A DNA stretch of 5,117 nucleotides from positions 1 to 5,117 of the forward strand of contig SFIQ01000048.1 of assembly GCA_004555265.1 (NCBI GenBank). The letters are read 5' to 3'. This stretch comes from Ruminococcus sp. Its GTDB lineage: Bacteria > Bacillota > Clostridia > Oscillospirales > Acutalibacteraceae. The translations under genes and the position numbers were made by a program. The notes under the pieces are model-generated. The model was not told where the DNA came from. It ran no database searches and saw only the letters and a program-made list of their open reading frames with translations. Shown here piece by piece: positions 1 through 5,023 of the stretch; within the stretch, counting starts at the first letter, position 1; each line of letters begins with the position of its first letter.

Positions 1-11
1 TGCGCATTTGA

Positions 12-145
12 CAGCCTTGCCCTCTCGCGGTACCCGATTTTGTTTACGGCTTGGAGCGCCGAACAAAATCGACCGCTTCGCCCACAAATGTTCCCTTTTC
101 CCGCCACCGGCGGCGGTCACATTTGTCGCCCGTCAGAGGGGGCTG
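12..145. repeat. MITE-like palindromic element with imperfect terminal inverted repeats
   Basis: The ends are inverted copies of each other: CAGCC-TTG-CCCTCT at 12-25 matches AGAGGGGGCTG at 135-145 with only the 3-base TTG bulged out. Inside lie two further palindromes. The first is a strong stem, 35-44 with 62-71 (CGATTTTGTT/AACAAAATCG), extended inward by CGGC/GCCG (47-50/58-61) and outward by GCGGT/ACCGC (27-31/72-76). The second pairs 84-90 with 120-126 (ACAAATG/CATTTGT) around CCGCC/GGCGG (101-105/109-113). Together these fold as a three-way junction. No transposase or credible reading frame is present, so a non-autonomous repeat is the simplest reading; a structured RNA is the alternative. 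The outer boundaries are inferred only from the inverted repeat, and no target duplication was identified. Confidence 0.5.
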
Positions 146-149
146 AAAC

Positions 150-169
150 GGCGGGAGCAAGCCCCCGCC
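150..169. repeat. Short GC-rich hairpin repeat
   Basis: GGCGGG at 150-155 pairs with CCCGCC at 164-169, then one A-C mismatch, then GC/GC around an AA loop. It is followed by CTAC at 170-173, the same CCCTAC-type flank that closes the hairpins further right, which suggests it belongs to the same family of dispersed palindromes. It sits just outside the right end of the 12-145 element. An overlapping pairing, GGGGGCT (138-144) with AGCCCCC (160-166), competes with it. Confidence 0.45.
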
Positions 170-225
170 CTACCCTGTAAATTGTATTTTGTGCGTGTAG
201 GGAACGGTCTTGACCGTTCCGCAAA

Positions 226-274
226 CCTCCCCACTTGTTGGGGAGGTGGCGCGCGCAAAGCGCGTGACGGAGGG
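226..274. repeat. 49-bp palindromic element inserted in repeat copy A
   Basis: The element starts with CCTCCCCA/TGGGGAGG (226-233/239-246, loop CTTGT), continues with CGCGC/GCGCG (252-256/260-264), and ends GACGGAGGG; the first CCTCC can also pair with the last GGAGG (269-273). GCAAA lies directly on both sides (221-225 and 275-279), while the equivalent place in copy B (347-352) has a single GCAAAA and no insert. This looks like an insertion with a 5-base target duplication. Assembly from modular repeat pieces is the alternative explanation. Confidence 0.55.
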
Positions 275-368
275 GCAAATCACATCAAAATTCGCGGGCG
301 AACACAGTTCGCCCCTACGAGTAGGGAACAACCTCCGTGTTGTTCCGCAAAATCATATCAAAATCTAC

Positions 369-388
369 GGGCGATTCGTGAATCGCCC
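369..388 (-). terminator. Candidate terminator of the fprA-C39 peptidase operon (repeat hairpin)
   Basis: The last repeat hairpin, a 9-bp perfect stem with a 2-base loop, lies 27 bases beyond the peptidase stop codon. On the minus strand it is followed by GTAGATTTTGATATGATTTT, which is T-rich but not a clean T-tract. It is the only plausible stop signal near the end of the operon, but it is weaker than the other terminators in the window and may simply be a repeat. Confidence 0.35.
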
Positions 389-415
389 CTACGGTTGGAA
401 AGACAAACCCAAATT

Positions 416-1510
416 TCACGTGCTAGGCACATTTTGCGGCACAGTGCTCGGCACGGTAAGGGTAGTGTCGGTAGTTTGTTCCTCGGAAATTTCGGTCTGC
501 TCGCCACCGGTACTGCTTTCGGGTGCAGCGTCGGTGGTGCGTTCTTCCGTTGCAGTCTCCTCGGGCGGCTTCGGTGCAATGACCACCGCCTGGCAGTGGA
601 GCGCATTGTAAGCGGCGCTAACCTCCGCTTTTTCATAGCGAAAATTTTTCGCCTGCAACGAATCGTTGAAATAATATCCGCCGTTGTCATAGCCCACAAG
701 CAGTAAGCAATGCATCGGGCGAATCCAGGTAAAGGTTTCCGCCGTACCCGTTATATACCAAGTTTTGCCGTTCTCGGCAGACGCCATATTTTGCGTCGCC
801 CAAATGAGCACGGGAATATCGTTGTCAATATAGGTTTTACAAAGCTCGTCTATGGATTTTCCGTATACGGCGCGCACGGCAAACTTCTTTTGGTCAATAC
901 ATTTGTTGACGCCGTTGACAATCACCGGTGCCCAACAGCCCCAGCCTTTTTTGCTGTACGGATTCCCCAAGAAGACCTTGCGCGGGTCGTCACCGAACAA
1001 ATCTCCGTTTGCATCGCGGTAGGGTGTGACGCCCTTGTCAAGATACTTGTCAATAAACTGTTCGGGCGTAATCGACATACCGTAATACTGCATTGCCATC
1101 ACCGCCGCTACGCTCTCACACCCTGTCGGGTATTTTTGGCGCTGGTCAATAAACGGCACATTTAACAGTTTTTTCGGCATAACGGGCGGTTTCGGCTTTT
1201 CGATTTTTGCAGGGAGCGCCGGTTCCTCACGCTCGACGGGCGCAGTCGTACCGACAGGCTTTTTCGGTGCTTTTGTGGTAGTTTCCGAAGTGGATTCGGG
1301 CACAGTTGTGGTTTCTTCCGGCGTGCTTTCCGAAGTGGATTGGGTAACCGTTTCGGTCGGAATTTCAGCGACGAGCGCCGCCTGATTTGGTTTTTGCCGC
1401 ATAAAAACAACAGTTAAAACGGTGCAGATAACGACAACCGCCAAGCTGATCGCAATCGCAACCCAGCCCTTTTTCGGAATTTTATTTAATTTTTGCCGCA
1501 AGGATTCCAT
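416..1510 (-). CDS. Membrane-anchored C39-like (Peptidase_C39_2) cysteine peptidase
   Basis: Predicted extracytoplasmic papain-fold peptidase of 364 residues. The order is: a short basic cytoplasmic N-terminus, one membrane helix (about 16-37), a Ser/Thr/Pro-rich spacer (about 50-110), the catalytic domain (about 115-313), and a second Ser/Thr/Glu-rich tail (about 316-364). Expected active-site elements are visible: the Gln in VPFIDQ (Q123), the nucleophile in PTGCES (C131), the His in PMHCLLLVGYD (H267), and N282/D283 in FNDS. It begins 28 bases after the fprA stop codon with no promoter or terminator between, so the two are probably cotranscribed; GAGGA lies nine bases before the ATG. The helix has no visible lipobox or clear signal peptidase site, so I infer an anchored protein facing outward. 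No ABC transporter or bacteriocin-like peptide is nearby, so a leader-processing role is not supported. Fold call is firm; the substrate is unknown. Confidence 0.87.
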   Translation of the reverse strand: MESLRQKLNKIPKKGWVAIAISLAVVVICTVLTVVFMRQKPNQAALVAEIPTETVTQSTSESTPEETTTVPESTSETTTKAPKKPVGTTAPVEREEPALPAKIEKPKPPVMPKKLLNVPFIDQRQKYPTGCESVAAVMAMQYYGMSITPEQFIDKYLDKGVTPYRDANGDLFGDDPRKVFLGNPYSKKGWGCWAPVIVNGVNKCIDQKKFAVRAVYGKSIDELCKTYIDNDIPVLIWATQNMASAENGKTWYITGTAETFTWIRPMHCLLLVGYDNGGYYFNDSLQAKNFRYEKAEVSAAYNALHCQAVVIAPKPPEETATEERTTDAAPESSTGGEQTEISEEQTTDTTLTVPSTVPQNVPST

Positions 1511-1538
1511 AGCTAAACATCCTCAATTTTTTCTATGC

Positions 1539-2735
1539 TTACATCGTGGCGCACAATGCGTCACACAGGGCGTCGATTTCCGCCAAATTATTTTCCTTGA
1601 CGGTTGAGCGCAGGTTGACGGTTTCCTCCAACACGGTGATGTTCTGCATACCGTCCAAAATTTCGCGCATCAGTTTGCCGCTTTGCGGCGCCCACGAGCC
1701 GTTTTGCACAAGCGCGACCGTGCGGTTTTTGAGCATATGCGCTTTTAAATCCAACAGCAAGGTTTCCATCGGGGTGAAAATGCCGTTGTTGTAGGTGGAC
1801 GAGGCGAACACAATGTGGCTGAAACGGAACGCCTCGGCAACGAGATAGGACGGGTGCGTAACGGAAACATCATACAGCTTGACTTTGACGCCCTTTTCTG
1901 CCAATTTGGCCGCTAAAATCTCCGCCGCGTTTTGCGTGCCGCCGTACACCGAGCCGTACGCGATTAAAACACCCTGTTCCTCGGGGGTGTATGTGCCCCA
2001 AAGCTGATATTTTTCAATAAATGTCTCGAAATCTTTGCGCCAAACAGGGCCGTGCAAGGGGCAGAGCATTTTGATGTCCAAGCCTGCCGCTTTTTTGAGC
2101 AAAGCCGTGGTCTGCGCGCCGTATTTGCCGACGATGTTTGCATAGTAGCGGCGCGCTTCTGCATATTCCGCTTCGCCGAAATCGGCTTCGTCCGCAAACA
2201 GGCAGCCGTCGGTTGCGCCGAACGTGCCAAACGCATCGGCAGAGAACAAGATCCCACTCGTTTTCTCATATGCCACGGTGACCTCGGGCCAATGCACCAT
2301 CGGCGCGGCATAAAAGGTCAAGGTATGTTTTCCCAAGTCGAGCGTTTCGGCCTCTTTTTTCTGTTCAATTCTGTCCTCTAAATCCGCCTTAAAAAACTGT
2401 GCAATCAACCCCGCGGCTTTCGCGCTGCAAATGATTTTGGTTTCCGGATGCTTTTCGCACAGCGCGCCCAAGGTGGCACAATGGTCGGGCTCCATATGAT
2501 TGACCACCACATAGTCGAGCGCTCTGCCGCCGAGCAGATGCTCGACATTTTCAAAGAACAAATCGCCCACAGCCTTGTCCACGGTATCCACCACGGCGGT
2601 TTTTGCATCGTCAATAAAATAGGCGTTATAGGTCACACCGTTCGGAATGGGATACATATTTTCAAACAGAGAAAGTCTGCGGTCACTGCCGCCGACGAAA
2701 TAAATATCCTCCGTAATCTTCCTGACACAATACAT
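1539..2735 (-). CDS. fprA: FprA-type flavodiiron protein (class A flavoprotein)
   Basis: Cytoplasmic enzyme that reduces oxygen to water and/or nitric oxide to nitrous oxide, protecting anaerobes. The 398-residue protein has the standard two-domain form and normal length. The N-terminal metallo-beta-lactamase-like domain (about 1-250) keeps a complete diiron ligand set: H80, E82, D84 and H85 in NHMEPDH, H148 in MVHWPE, D167 in SADAFG, and H228 in CPLHGP. The C-terminal flavodoxin domain (about 254-396) shows the FMN phosphate loop YGSVYGGTQNAAE (260-272) and the ASSTYNNGIFTP loop (311-322). There is no C-terminal rubredoxin or flavin reductase fusion, so electrons must come from a separate rubredoxin or similar donor, not seen here. 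The start at 2735 is chosen because GGAGGA lies six bases upstream; the ATG at 2777 overlaps the probable -10 element. Oxygen versus NO preference cannot be read from sequence. Confidence 0.95.
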   Translation of the reverse strand: MYCVRKITEDIYFVGGSDRRLSLFENMYPIPNGVTYNAYFIDDAKTAVVDTVDKAVGDLFFENVEHLLGGRALDYVVVNHMEPDHCATLGALCEKHPETKIICSAKAAGLIAQFFKADLEDRIEQKKEAETLDLGKHTLTFYAAPMVHWPEVTVAYEKTSGILFSADAFGTFGATDGCLFADEADFGEAEYAEARRYYANIVGKYGAQTTALLKKAAGLDIKMLCPLHGPVWRKDFETFIEKYQLWGTYTPEEQGVLIAYGSVYGGTQNAAEILAAKLAEKGVKVKLYDVSVTHPSYLVAEAFRFSHIVFASSTYNNGIFTPMETLLLDLKAHMLKNRTVALVQNGSWAPQSGKLMREILDGMQNITVLEETVNLRSTVKENNLAEIDALCDALCATM

Positions 2736-2741
2736 GGTTAT

Positions 2742-2747
2742 TCCTCC
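2742..2747 (-). promoter_or_regulatory. Ribosome binding site fixing the fprA start
   Basis: GGAGGA on the minus strand, six bases before the ATG at 2735. No such site precedes the alternative ATG at 2777, so this decides the start. Confidence 0.85.
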
Positions 2748-2767
2748 ATTTTTCATCGTTAAAAGGT

Positions 2768-2776
2768 ATTGTAGCA
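2768..2776 (-). promoter_or_regulatory. Extended -10 promoter of the fprA operon
   Basis: The minus strand reads TGCTACAAT, an extended -10 (TG-N-TACAAT) with the hexamer at 2768-2773. No good -35 hexamer is visible at the usual distance, as is common for extended -10 promoters. The expected start near 2761 gives a leader of about 26 bases. It lies downstream of the terminator of the regulator gene, so fprA has its own transcription unit. Confidence 0.55.
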
Positions 2777-2829
2777 CAACAGGTAACAGAATGCTATATT
2801 ATCTTGCCAAAAAAAGCACAAAAGCAGGC

Positions 2830-2873
2830 AAAAAAATGAACGGGCTATCCTTGCAAATCAAGAACAGCCCGTT
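2830..2873 (-). terminator. Intrinsic terminator of the XRE regulator gene
   Basis: On the minus strand AACGGGCT (2866-2873) pairs with AGCCCGTT (2839-2846); an inner CTTG/CAAG stem (2859-2862/2850-2853) extends it across a symmetric 3-base internal loop. After three bases (CAT... on the minus strand) a run of T residues follows, seen as seven A at 2830-2836 on the plus strand. It starts 16 bases after the stop codon. Confidence 0.85.
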
Positions 2874-2889
2874 TTGGATACAGATGTGC

Positions 2890-3519
2890 TTACCGTTCGT
2901 TTTCCGACGGCGTTTTTTCTTTGTAAAAGCACCCCACCAGCCAATAATACAGCGGAATGGCCAAAAACAGCACCCAAGCGGTACTCCAAAGGGAAAAGAA
3001 AAATCCGCAAATCAAATACAAAAGCACAATGACTTCGGGGACAGGCATGGCGAGCAGTCTTGGTTTCTTTTTGCGCACGGTGAGCGCGCCTGCAAAATGG
3101 TAATAAATCGGAATCAGCAAAAACAAAAGCCACGCGGGATGCCAATCCTGCAGCGCGAAGCCGAGCACCACAAATACAAGCACCACAAACAGCGGAAAGG
3201 GGAATTTTAAAAGCTTTATGCCTTTTTTCTGCAATTCGGTTTTCGGCAGTTTTTCGGGCACCGCTTGCGCCGATTCTGCATCGTCGGACGGGGCGTTCCC
3301 TAAAATGTATTGGTCATTTTCGGTATTGACAAGCGCGTCGAGCGTTGTACCGTACAACGCGGCGAGCGCCATTAAATTATCCGTATCGGGCGAGGCCTCT
3401 GCGCGTTCCCATTTGGAAATAGCTTGGCGGCTGATGCCGAGCTTGGCGGCAAGCGCCTCTTGCGAATAACCATGGGATTTCCGAAGCTCTACCAAGCGGT
3501 TTGCGATTTCAATATTCAA
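2890..3519 (-). CDS. XRE-family HTH regulator with a duplicated two-helix membrane domain
   Basis: Predicted membrane-bound DNA-binding regulator of 209 residues. Residues 5-62 form an XRE/Cro-type helix-turn-helix with the familiar segments YSQEALAAKLGISRQAISKW (18-37) and ERAEASPDTDNL (38-49). A polar linker (about 65-103) leads to four hydrophobic helices (about 106-123, 129-146, 159-177, 181-198). The membrane part is a gapless internal duplication: 106-144 and 158-196 share 17 of 39 residues, including paired prolines, GF, AW, LFL, IP and YY. The start is TTG at 3519, giving MNIEIANRLVELRK as in relatives; the GTG at 3528 is part of the Shine-Dalgarno sequence. The gene stands alone between its own promoter and terminator. 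Palindromic sites over its promoter suggest autoregulation. The sensed signal and other targets are unknown; the family call is secure, the sensing role is inference. Confidence 0.88.
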   Translation of the reverse strand: MNIEIANRLVELRKSHGYSQEALAAKLGISRQAISKWERAEASPDTDNLMALAALYGTTLDALVNTENDQYILGNAPSDDAESAQAVPEKLPKTELQKKGIKLLKFPFPLFVVLVFVVLGFALQDWHPAWLLFLLIPIYYHFAGALTVRKKKPRLLAMPVPEVIVLLYLICGFFFSLWSTAWVLFLAIPLYYWLVGCFYKEKTPSENER

Positions 3520-3523
3520 ACAA

Positions 3524-3532
3524 ATCACCTCT
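3524..3532 (-). promoter_or_regulatory. Ribosome binding site pointing to a TTG start
   Basis: The minus strand reads AGAGGTGAT, a long match to the anti-Shine-Dalgarno sequence, with its GAGGTG core six bases before TTG at 3519. The in-frame GTG at 3528 lies inside this site and has no separate one of its own, so it is unlikely to be the start. Confidence 0.75.
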
Positions 3533-3548
3533 GTTTTGTATTATCTTC

Positions 3549-3591
3549 GGGTAACGGAAATAATCTGAACAACGGTTTATTACCGTTACCC
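3549..3591. promoter_or_regulatory. Candidate operator cluster in the regulator's promoter and leader
   Basis: Three copies of AACGG are present: 3553-3557 and 3571-3575 on plus, 3583-3587 on minus. The inner pair makes a perfect dyad, AACGGT-TTATT-ACCGTT (3571-3587), a size typical for an XRE dimer. The outer pair makes a 9-bp perfect inverted repeat, GGGTAACGG/CCGTTACCC (3549-3557/3583-3591). The right half-site begins two bases after the -10 element and covers the expected transcription start, a position suited to repression. The outer repeat could instead form a hairpin in the leader RNA. That the regulator binds here is inferred. Confidence 0.55.
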
Positions 3592-3593
3592 TA

Positions 3594-3622
3594 ATTATAC
3601 GAGATTTTCGGACGGTTTGCAA
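3594..3622 (-). promoter_or_regulatory. SigA-type promoter of the XRE regulator gene
   Basis: On the minus strand TTGCAA (3617-3622), 17 bases, then a perfect TATAAT (3594-3599). The leader to the TTG start is about 68 bases. It lies just beyond the mltG terminator. Confidence 0.7.
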
Positions 3623-3643
3623 GGACATTTCGGTTGCAAGTGC

Positions 3644-3685
3644 AAAAAAATGCCGCAACCGCAGTTGTCAACACGCGGTTGCGGC
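3644..3685 (-). terminator. Intrinsic terminator of mltG
   Basis: An 11-bp perfect stem, GCCGCAACCGC/GCGGTTGCGGC (3652-3662/3675-3685), with a 12-base loop. On the minus strand it is followed by CA and seven T residues (plus-strand A at 3644-3650). It starts 23 bases after the mltG stop codon. Confidence 0.9.
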
Positions 3686-3708
3686 GGCAATACCGAAATC
3701 CGTTCGGC

Positions 3709-4596
3709 TTAATAGCCCATTTCTTTGCAATTTTTTTGATGTTCTTCAAATGTCGCCGCAAAACGCGATTCATACGGCGGCTCTGTCGAAATGACAAAAA
3801 ACAAATAATCGGTTTGGTCAGGGTTTAACGCCGCATTCACCGAAGCCAGACCTGGGTTGCAAATCGGCCCTGCGGGCAACCCCTTGCAACGGTAGGTGTT
3901 ATAATAGTATTTGTAATGGTCGATTTTGTCGGGGTAATATTCTTGAATCACGCCCGTGCAGTATTTCTTGGTAACATCGCATTGCAGTTGCATACCCGCC
4001 TTTAAGCGGTTGTAAAGCACCGAGGCAATCTGCGTGCGTTGTTCGGCGGTATAGGCTTCTTTTTCGACAATCGACGCAACCGTCAAAACCTCGTGCCAAG
4101 TGTAGCCCATCGCCTTGGCCTTATCGCGCATTTCCTGCGTAAAGCGGGAAGCGGCGGTTGCCACCATTTTGTCAAGCACCGTTTTGGGGTCTGTATTCTT
4201 TTTAAATTCATAAGTGGCGGGGAACAAATAGCCCTCTAACGAAAAACAGACATTTTCCGCCTTTTGCACATCGGCAAGCAATGCGTTCTGCGACAGGTCA
4301 TAGCTTTGCGCCGCTTCGACGAATGCGGTGCTCGCGCAAATGCCTTTTTCCTCCAACAGCCACGAAAGCCGCAGAAGCGTATAGCCCTCGGGCACGGTTA
4401 CGGTAATCAAATCGGATTGTGCCACAGGCTCGGTTGAGGGGGCGTTTGTGCCGTCGGCATACACGCCGCCCGCGGGGCGCGTGGTGTCACCGTATACAGC
4501 ACTGTCGGATTCCTCTTCGGCGGTGTTCCCACCGCACGCGGCAAGGGAAAACAGCATCACCAAAAGTAGTCCTACCGCAATCAGTCGTTGTTTCAT
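3709..4596 (-). CDS. mltG: MltG-like endolytic transglycosylase, compact lipoprotein form
   Basis: Predicted to cleave nascent glycan strands inside the chain at the outer face of the membrane, so helping to set strand length. The 295-residue protein starts with a lipoprotein signal whose lipobox is SLAAC (C21). A polar spacer (about 22-62) is followed by TVPEGYTLLRLSWLLEEKG (67-85), corresponding to the second LysM-like part of the family. The catalytic part carries LEGYLFPATYEF (120-131), ASIVEKEA (174-181) with the expected catalytic glutamate (E178, by recalled equivalence to E. coli E218), VLYNRLKAGMQLQ (193-205), and YNTYRCKGLPAGPICNPG (232-249). Compared with typical proteins of about 340 residues it lacks the first LysM-like part and the usual N-terminal membrane helix. 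AGGAGA lies six bases before the ATG. It forms its own transcription unit, with promoter and terminator in place. Confidence 0.92.
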   Translation of the reverse strand: MKQRLIAVGLLLVMLFSLAACGGNTAEEESDSAVYGDTTRPAGGVYADGTNAPSTEPVAQSDLITVTVPEGYTLLRLSWLLEEKGICASTAFVEAAQSYDLSQNALLADVQKAENVCFSLEGYLFPATYEFKKNTDPKTVLDKMVATAASRFTQEMRDKAKAMGYTWHEVLTVASIVEKEAYTAEQRTQIASVLYNRLKAGMQLQCDVTKKYCTGVIQEYYPDKIDHYKYYYNTYRCKGLPAGPICNPGLASVNAALNPDQTDYLFFVISTEPPYESRFAATFEEHQKNCKEMGY

Positions 4597-4642
4597 CGGT
4601 TTCTCCTATATCAAAATGTATATCCTGTTTCGTGCGGTTGTA

Positions 4643-4671
4643 ATCATACCATATTTCGACGGGGTTTGCAA
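4643..4671 (-). promoter_or_regulatory. SigA-type promoter of mltG
   Basis: On the minus strand TTGCAA (4666-4671), 17 bases, then TATGAT (4643-4648). The leader is about 40 bases. The -35 context CTTGCAAACC is identical to that of the regulator promoter at 3594-3622. It lies directly after the terminator of the upstream TSCPD gene. Confidence 0.65.
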
Positions 4672-4680
4672 GAATTCGGA

Positions 4681-4725
4681 AAAGAAAAATGCCCATGCAT
4701 TGTGTAAGCCTTTGCACGGGCATTT
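4681..4725 (-). terminator. Intrinsic terminator of the TSCPD gene
   Basis: A 13-bp stem pairs 4713-4725 with 4687-4699 (minus-strand AAATGCCCGTGCA with TGCATGGGCATTT, one G-U pair), with a 13-base loop, followed on the minus strand by TTTTTCTTT. It starts 22 bases past the stop codon. Confidence 0.9.
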
Positions 4726-4747
4726 GATGTTTCAAGATGCAGTACCT

Positions 4748-4999
4748 TTACGCCTGCGCCTGTTGTGCGGCGCGCAGAGCTTTGACAAGCTGGTCGGGGC
4801 AAGAAGTCGGGCGCATACCGCACCGAATGCCTTCAAACGCATTTGCAACCTCGTCTACGGTTTTGCCGACCACGATGGCGGAAATCCCCTGCAAATTGCC
4901 GTTGCAACCGCCGTAAAACTGTACGGATTTTATCACATCGCCATCCAATTCCACATCAATTTGTTGGGAGCAAGTCCCGCGGGTTCTATAAGAATACAT
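4748..4999 (-). CDS. Four-cysteine TSCPD-domain protein (TIGR03905 type)
   Basis: Small 83-residue protein of the TSCPD family, whose biochemical role I do not know. The four conserved cysteines are present: C10 in RGTCSQ, C32 in YGGCNGNLQGI, C60 in GIRCG, and C67 in the TSCPD motif (65-69). Their spacing suggests metal or iron-sulfur binding, which is inference. It fills the normal length of the stand-alone family and has no signal peptide or membrane segment, so it should be cytoplasmic. Related TSCPD domains occur at the C-termini of some vitamin B12-dependent ribonucleotide reductases, but nothing of that pathway is visible here. AAAGGAG lies nine bases before the ATG. Only 24 bases separate the start from the hairpin at 5024-5054 and no clear promoter is seen, so expression may depend on read-through or on a promoter overlapping that hairpin. 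Confidence 0.88.
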   Translation of the reverse strand: MYSYRTRGTCSQQIDVELDGDVIKSVQFYGGCNGNLQGISAIVVGKTVDEVANAFEGIRCGMRPTSCPDQLVKALRAAQQAQA

Positions 5000-5023
5000 T
5001 TTTAACGCTCCTTTATCCTGTGT

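Larger units (their letters stand above)
197..393. repeat. Two tandem copies of a double-hairpin repeat unit
   Basis: Each unit runs GTAGGGAAC - hairpin - GTTCCGCAAA - linker TCAyATCAAAAT - hairpin GGGCGA..TCGCCC - CTACG. Copy A is 197-319 and copy B is 321-393. Copy A hairpins are 201-209/212-220 and 296-303/307-314; copy B hairpins are 325-332/339-346 and 369-377/380-388. All four stems (8 or 9 bp) are perfect. Linkers 280-298 and 353-371 agree at 15 of 19 positions. Copy A is about 50 bases longer because a different palindrome interrupts it at 226-274. Nothing coding is supported here; the open frames crossing the area are by-products of GC-rich repeat sequence. Confidence 0.75.

Noticed and set aside
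12..145. Possible tRNA because of the cloverleaf-like fold
   Set aside because: It is too long, has no recognisable anticodon arm or conserved T-loop sequence, and has terminal inverted repeats in place of an acceptor stem.
197..393. Possible CRISPR array
   Set aside because: The repeats are inverted hairpins in two unequal copies, not short direct repeats with unique spacers of even size, and no cas gene is present.
8..706. A 232-residue plus-strand open frame across the left repeats and the end of the peptidase gene
   Set aside because: It runs through palindromic repeats, lacks a ribosome binding site, resembles no protein I know, and overlaps a well-supported gene on the other strand.
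416..1510. C39 bacteriocin-leader peptidase or peptidase-containing ABC transporter
   Set aside because: There is no ABC transporter domain, no double-glycine peptide nearby, and the domain sits on an exported stalk rather than in the cytoplasm.
1539..2777. Longer fprA product starting at the ATG at 2777
   Set aside because: The extra 14 residues lack family resemblance, there is no ribosome binding site, and the codon overlaps the probable -10 element; the ATG at 2735 has GGAGGA at ideal spacing.
2890..3528. GTG start for the XRE regulator
   Set aside because: The GTG is part of the Shine-Dalgarno sequence AGAGGTGAT; the TTG at 3519 is correctly spaced and gives the family-typical MNIEIANRL start.
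4448..5005. A 185-residue plus-strand open frame antisense to the TSCPD and mltG genes
   Set aside because: It spans two opposite-strand genes, a terminator and a promoter, and its product resembles nothing I recognise.
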